A stretch of DNA of 64,000 nucleotides, from the NCBI GenBank assembly GCA_019358945.1, contig JAHHIE010000020.1:35542-99541 (forward strand). The letters are read 5' to 3'. Both the position numbers and the translations under genes were made by a program. The DNA is from Stenomitos rutilans HA7619-LM2 (GTDB taxonomy: Bacteria > Cyanobacteriota > Cyanobacteriia > Leptolyngbyales > Leptolyngbyaceae). Below the pieces are notes generated by a model that was not told the origin of the DNA, ran no database searches, and saw only the letters and a program-made list of their open reading frames with translations. This document shows positions 62,402 to 64,000 of this stretch, in pieces; the first letter of the stretch is position 1, and each line of letters starts with the position of its first letter.

Positions 62402-62546
62402 GTAGTTTAAAAGAGTCAAATCCTTAACATCATTACAGCTATTTTCACTCGAATGAGCTACACCTTATCTCCTTTGATCCCTTGACTCCCTTGCTTGTAC
62501 TTCACTTGCTTGGAAATGGCTATGACTTATCCTAGAAAGAGAAAGC

Positions 62547-62864
62547 ATGGTAGATCCTTATAAACTATTCAAGTACAGCCTAGCTAATATTGCAGTAATC
62601 GTCTCTATTCCTGGATTGGGCGAACGACTATACGGAATAGCTGATCAAATGCGAGGCCAGCCTTTTGCAGATGTTGGAGTTGTTATGTATGAGCATAGCG
62701 GTAGAGCCTGGCTATTCTGGCTAGTAAGTTTCCTATCGTCATCTTGTTTTCTTATATTTATGCTTAAGCACTATCTCAGCCGAGAGAGCAGCCTACCGTT
62801 CTGGTTTGGAGGAATTACAATTCTTCTATGTTTACCCTGGTACCTTTTTGCTTTGGCATGGTAG
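62547..62864 (+). CDS. Small membrane hypothetical protein
   Basis: 105 aa, 2-3 TM segments. Confidence 0.5.
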   Translation: MVDPYKLFKYSLANIAVIVSIPGLGERLYGIADQMRGQPFADVGVVMYEHSGRAWLFWLVSFLSSSCFLIFMLKHYLSRESSLPFWFGGITILLCLPWYLFALAW

Positions 62865-63009
62865 TAATGAGGATCGTTTGCTCTAGTAACCGCAAGCTTT
62901 TCTAGGCTAAGTAAGTTGAATCAGTCCACCGATCGCCATTCGGATTACCAGTGAGTGTGTTACATCAGTAAGGTGTTATTAAGCGGCACTCAACTTTGGC
63001 AGGACGATC

Positions 63010-63864
63010 ATGATGAAGAGCGTTGTGGTTACGGGAGCATCAACGGGCATTGGCTGGGGTACGGTCAAAGTGCTCGCACAGAAGGGTTTTCATGTCTTTG
63101 GCAGTGTGCGGAAGGCAGAAGATGCCGATCGCCTCGTGGCGGAATTTGGCGAAGCCGTCACACCCCTCAAATTCGATGTGACGGATGCAGCGGCGATCGC
63201 CAGTGCTGCCAAAGAAGTACGAGAACGCTTGAACGGCGAAACTCTGTTTGGGTTGGTCAATAATGCGGGTATTGCCGTCTCTGGGCCGCTCATGCACTTG
63301 CCAATTGACCAATATCGGTTTCAGATGGAAATCAATCTCATCAGTCCGCTGGTTGTGACGCAAGCCTTTCTCCCGTTGCTGGGCACCGATCGCACCCTCA
63401 AAGGAGCATCCGGACGCATTATCAACATCAGTTCGGTTGGCGGCAAGATTGGTAGCCCCTTTCTGGGTGCCTATTCTGCCTCGAAACATGGACTGGAAGG
63501 GATGTCTGAAAGTTTGCGACGGGAACTCATGCTCTACGGCATTGATGTCATCATTGTGGGGCCAGGGCCGATCGCCACCCCGATTTGGGACAAAGCCGCT
63601 CAACTCGATCTCTCCATCTATGCCCAAACAGATTACGCAGACGCGACAAAGAAATTAGGTGATTACGCTATCAACCGAGGACGACAGGGCTATCCACCGG
63701 AACGGGTTGGCGAAGTCATCTGGGAAGCGCTCACGGCTGCCAAACCGCGCACACGCTACGCGATCGTTCCCAAACCTCTCACGAATTGGATACTGCCAAG
63801 CCTGCTACCTAAACGATGGGTAGACAAAATCATTGCCGATCGCTTTGACCTCAAACGCAAATAG
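63010..63864 (+). CDS. SDR family oxidoreductase
   Basis: VTGASTGIGWGTVK, NNAGIAVSG, YSASKHGLEG. Confidence 0.93.
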   Translation: MMKSVVVTGASTGIGWGTVKVLAQKGFHVFGSVRKAEDADRLVAEFGEAVTPLKFDVTDAAAIASAAKEVRERLNGETLFGLVNNAGIAVSGPLMHLPIDQYRFQMEINLISPLVVTQAFLPLLGTDRTLKGASGRIINISSVGGKIGSPFLGAYSASKHGLEGMSESLRRELMLYGIDVIIVGPGPIATPIWDKAAQLDLSIYAQTDYADATKKLGDYAINRGRQGYPPERVGEVIWEALTAAKPRTRYAIVPKPLTNWILPSLLPKRWVDKIIADRFDLKRK

Positions 63865-63939
63865 TTTGAATATATATAGCAATCCCAAGTCAGTTGTGAG
63901 AAATTAGGGAGGACTCAGACAAGGTTGAGGGTAGTTGTA

Positions 63940-64000
63940 TGCTAGATGAGCTAAAGGATTTCATTGACTCTAATCCAGATGCCCGTGAACTCAAGCGAGC
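63940..64000 (+). mobile_element. 5' end of an IS630-type transposase (truncated by window)
   Basis: MLDELKDFIDSNPDARELKRA.. matches the typical N-terminus of cyanobacterial IS630-type HTH/transposase; preceded by TATAGCAATCCCAAGTCAGTTGTGAG. Confidence 0.6.

Overview
This window is cyanobacterial chromosome: GCGATCGC (HIP1) octamers are very frequent and the gene content fits. Main loci: a TMEM165/GDT1-family gene behind a yybP-ykoY-type Mn riboswitch; the urea ABC transporter urtABCDE (minus strand) behind a textbook NtcA promoter, with a solitary ureG; a polysaccharide/glycolipid-type cluster (two NDP-sugar epimerases, GT2, several GT-C-like membrane proteins, an S8 peptidase); rpe; a GUN4-domain protein; a kdpA-B-F-C operon followed by a Ser/Thr kinase; an aquaporin/GH63 pair; an SDR-SDR-GMC oxidoreductase cluster; an iron-type SLH porin; the ssuADCB sulfonate cluster; a DUF99 gene; a MerR-CMD-SDR-AKR-AKR redox cluster; and the start of an IS630-type transposase at the right edge. 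The most interesting signals are non-coding or mobile: (i) near-perfect 33-nt palindromes (AGACCTCCGAGGTTTTCAAAACCTCGGAGGTCT) around a frameshifted Y1/RAYT transposase, next to a possible truncated STAND/NACHT gene; (ii) two unrelated elements (an internally deleted IS701-like copy and a ~0.17 kb MITE) each inserted at a CTAG that forms the TAG stop codon of a gene, regenerating the stop; (iii) a 12 x 21 bp tandem array; (iv) a 3-copy 63 bp array; (v) a 102 bp palindromic MITE in three full-length copies; (vi) the Mn riboswitch with mutually exclusive downstream hairpins. All calls come from reading the sequence; no database search was run.
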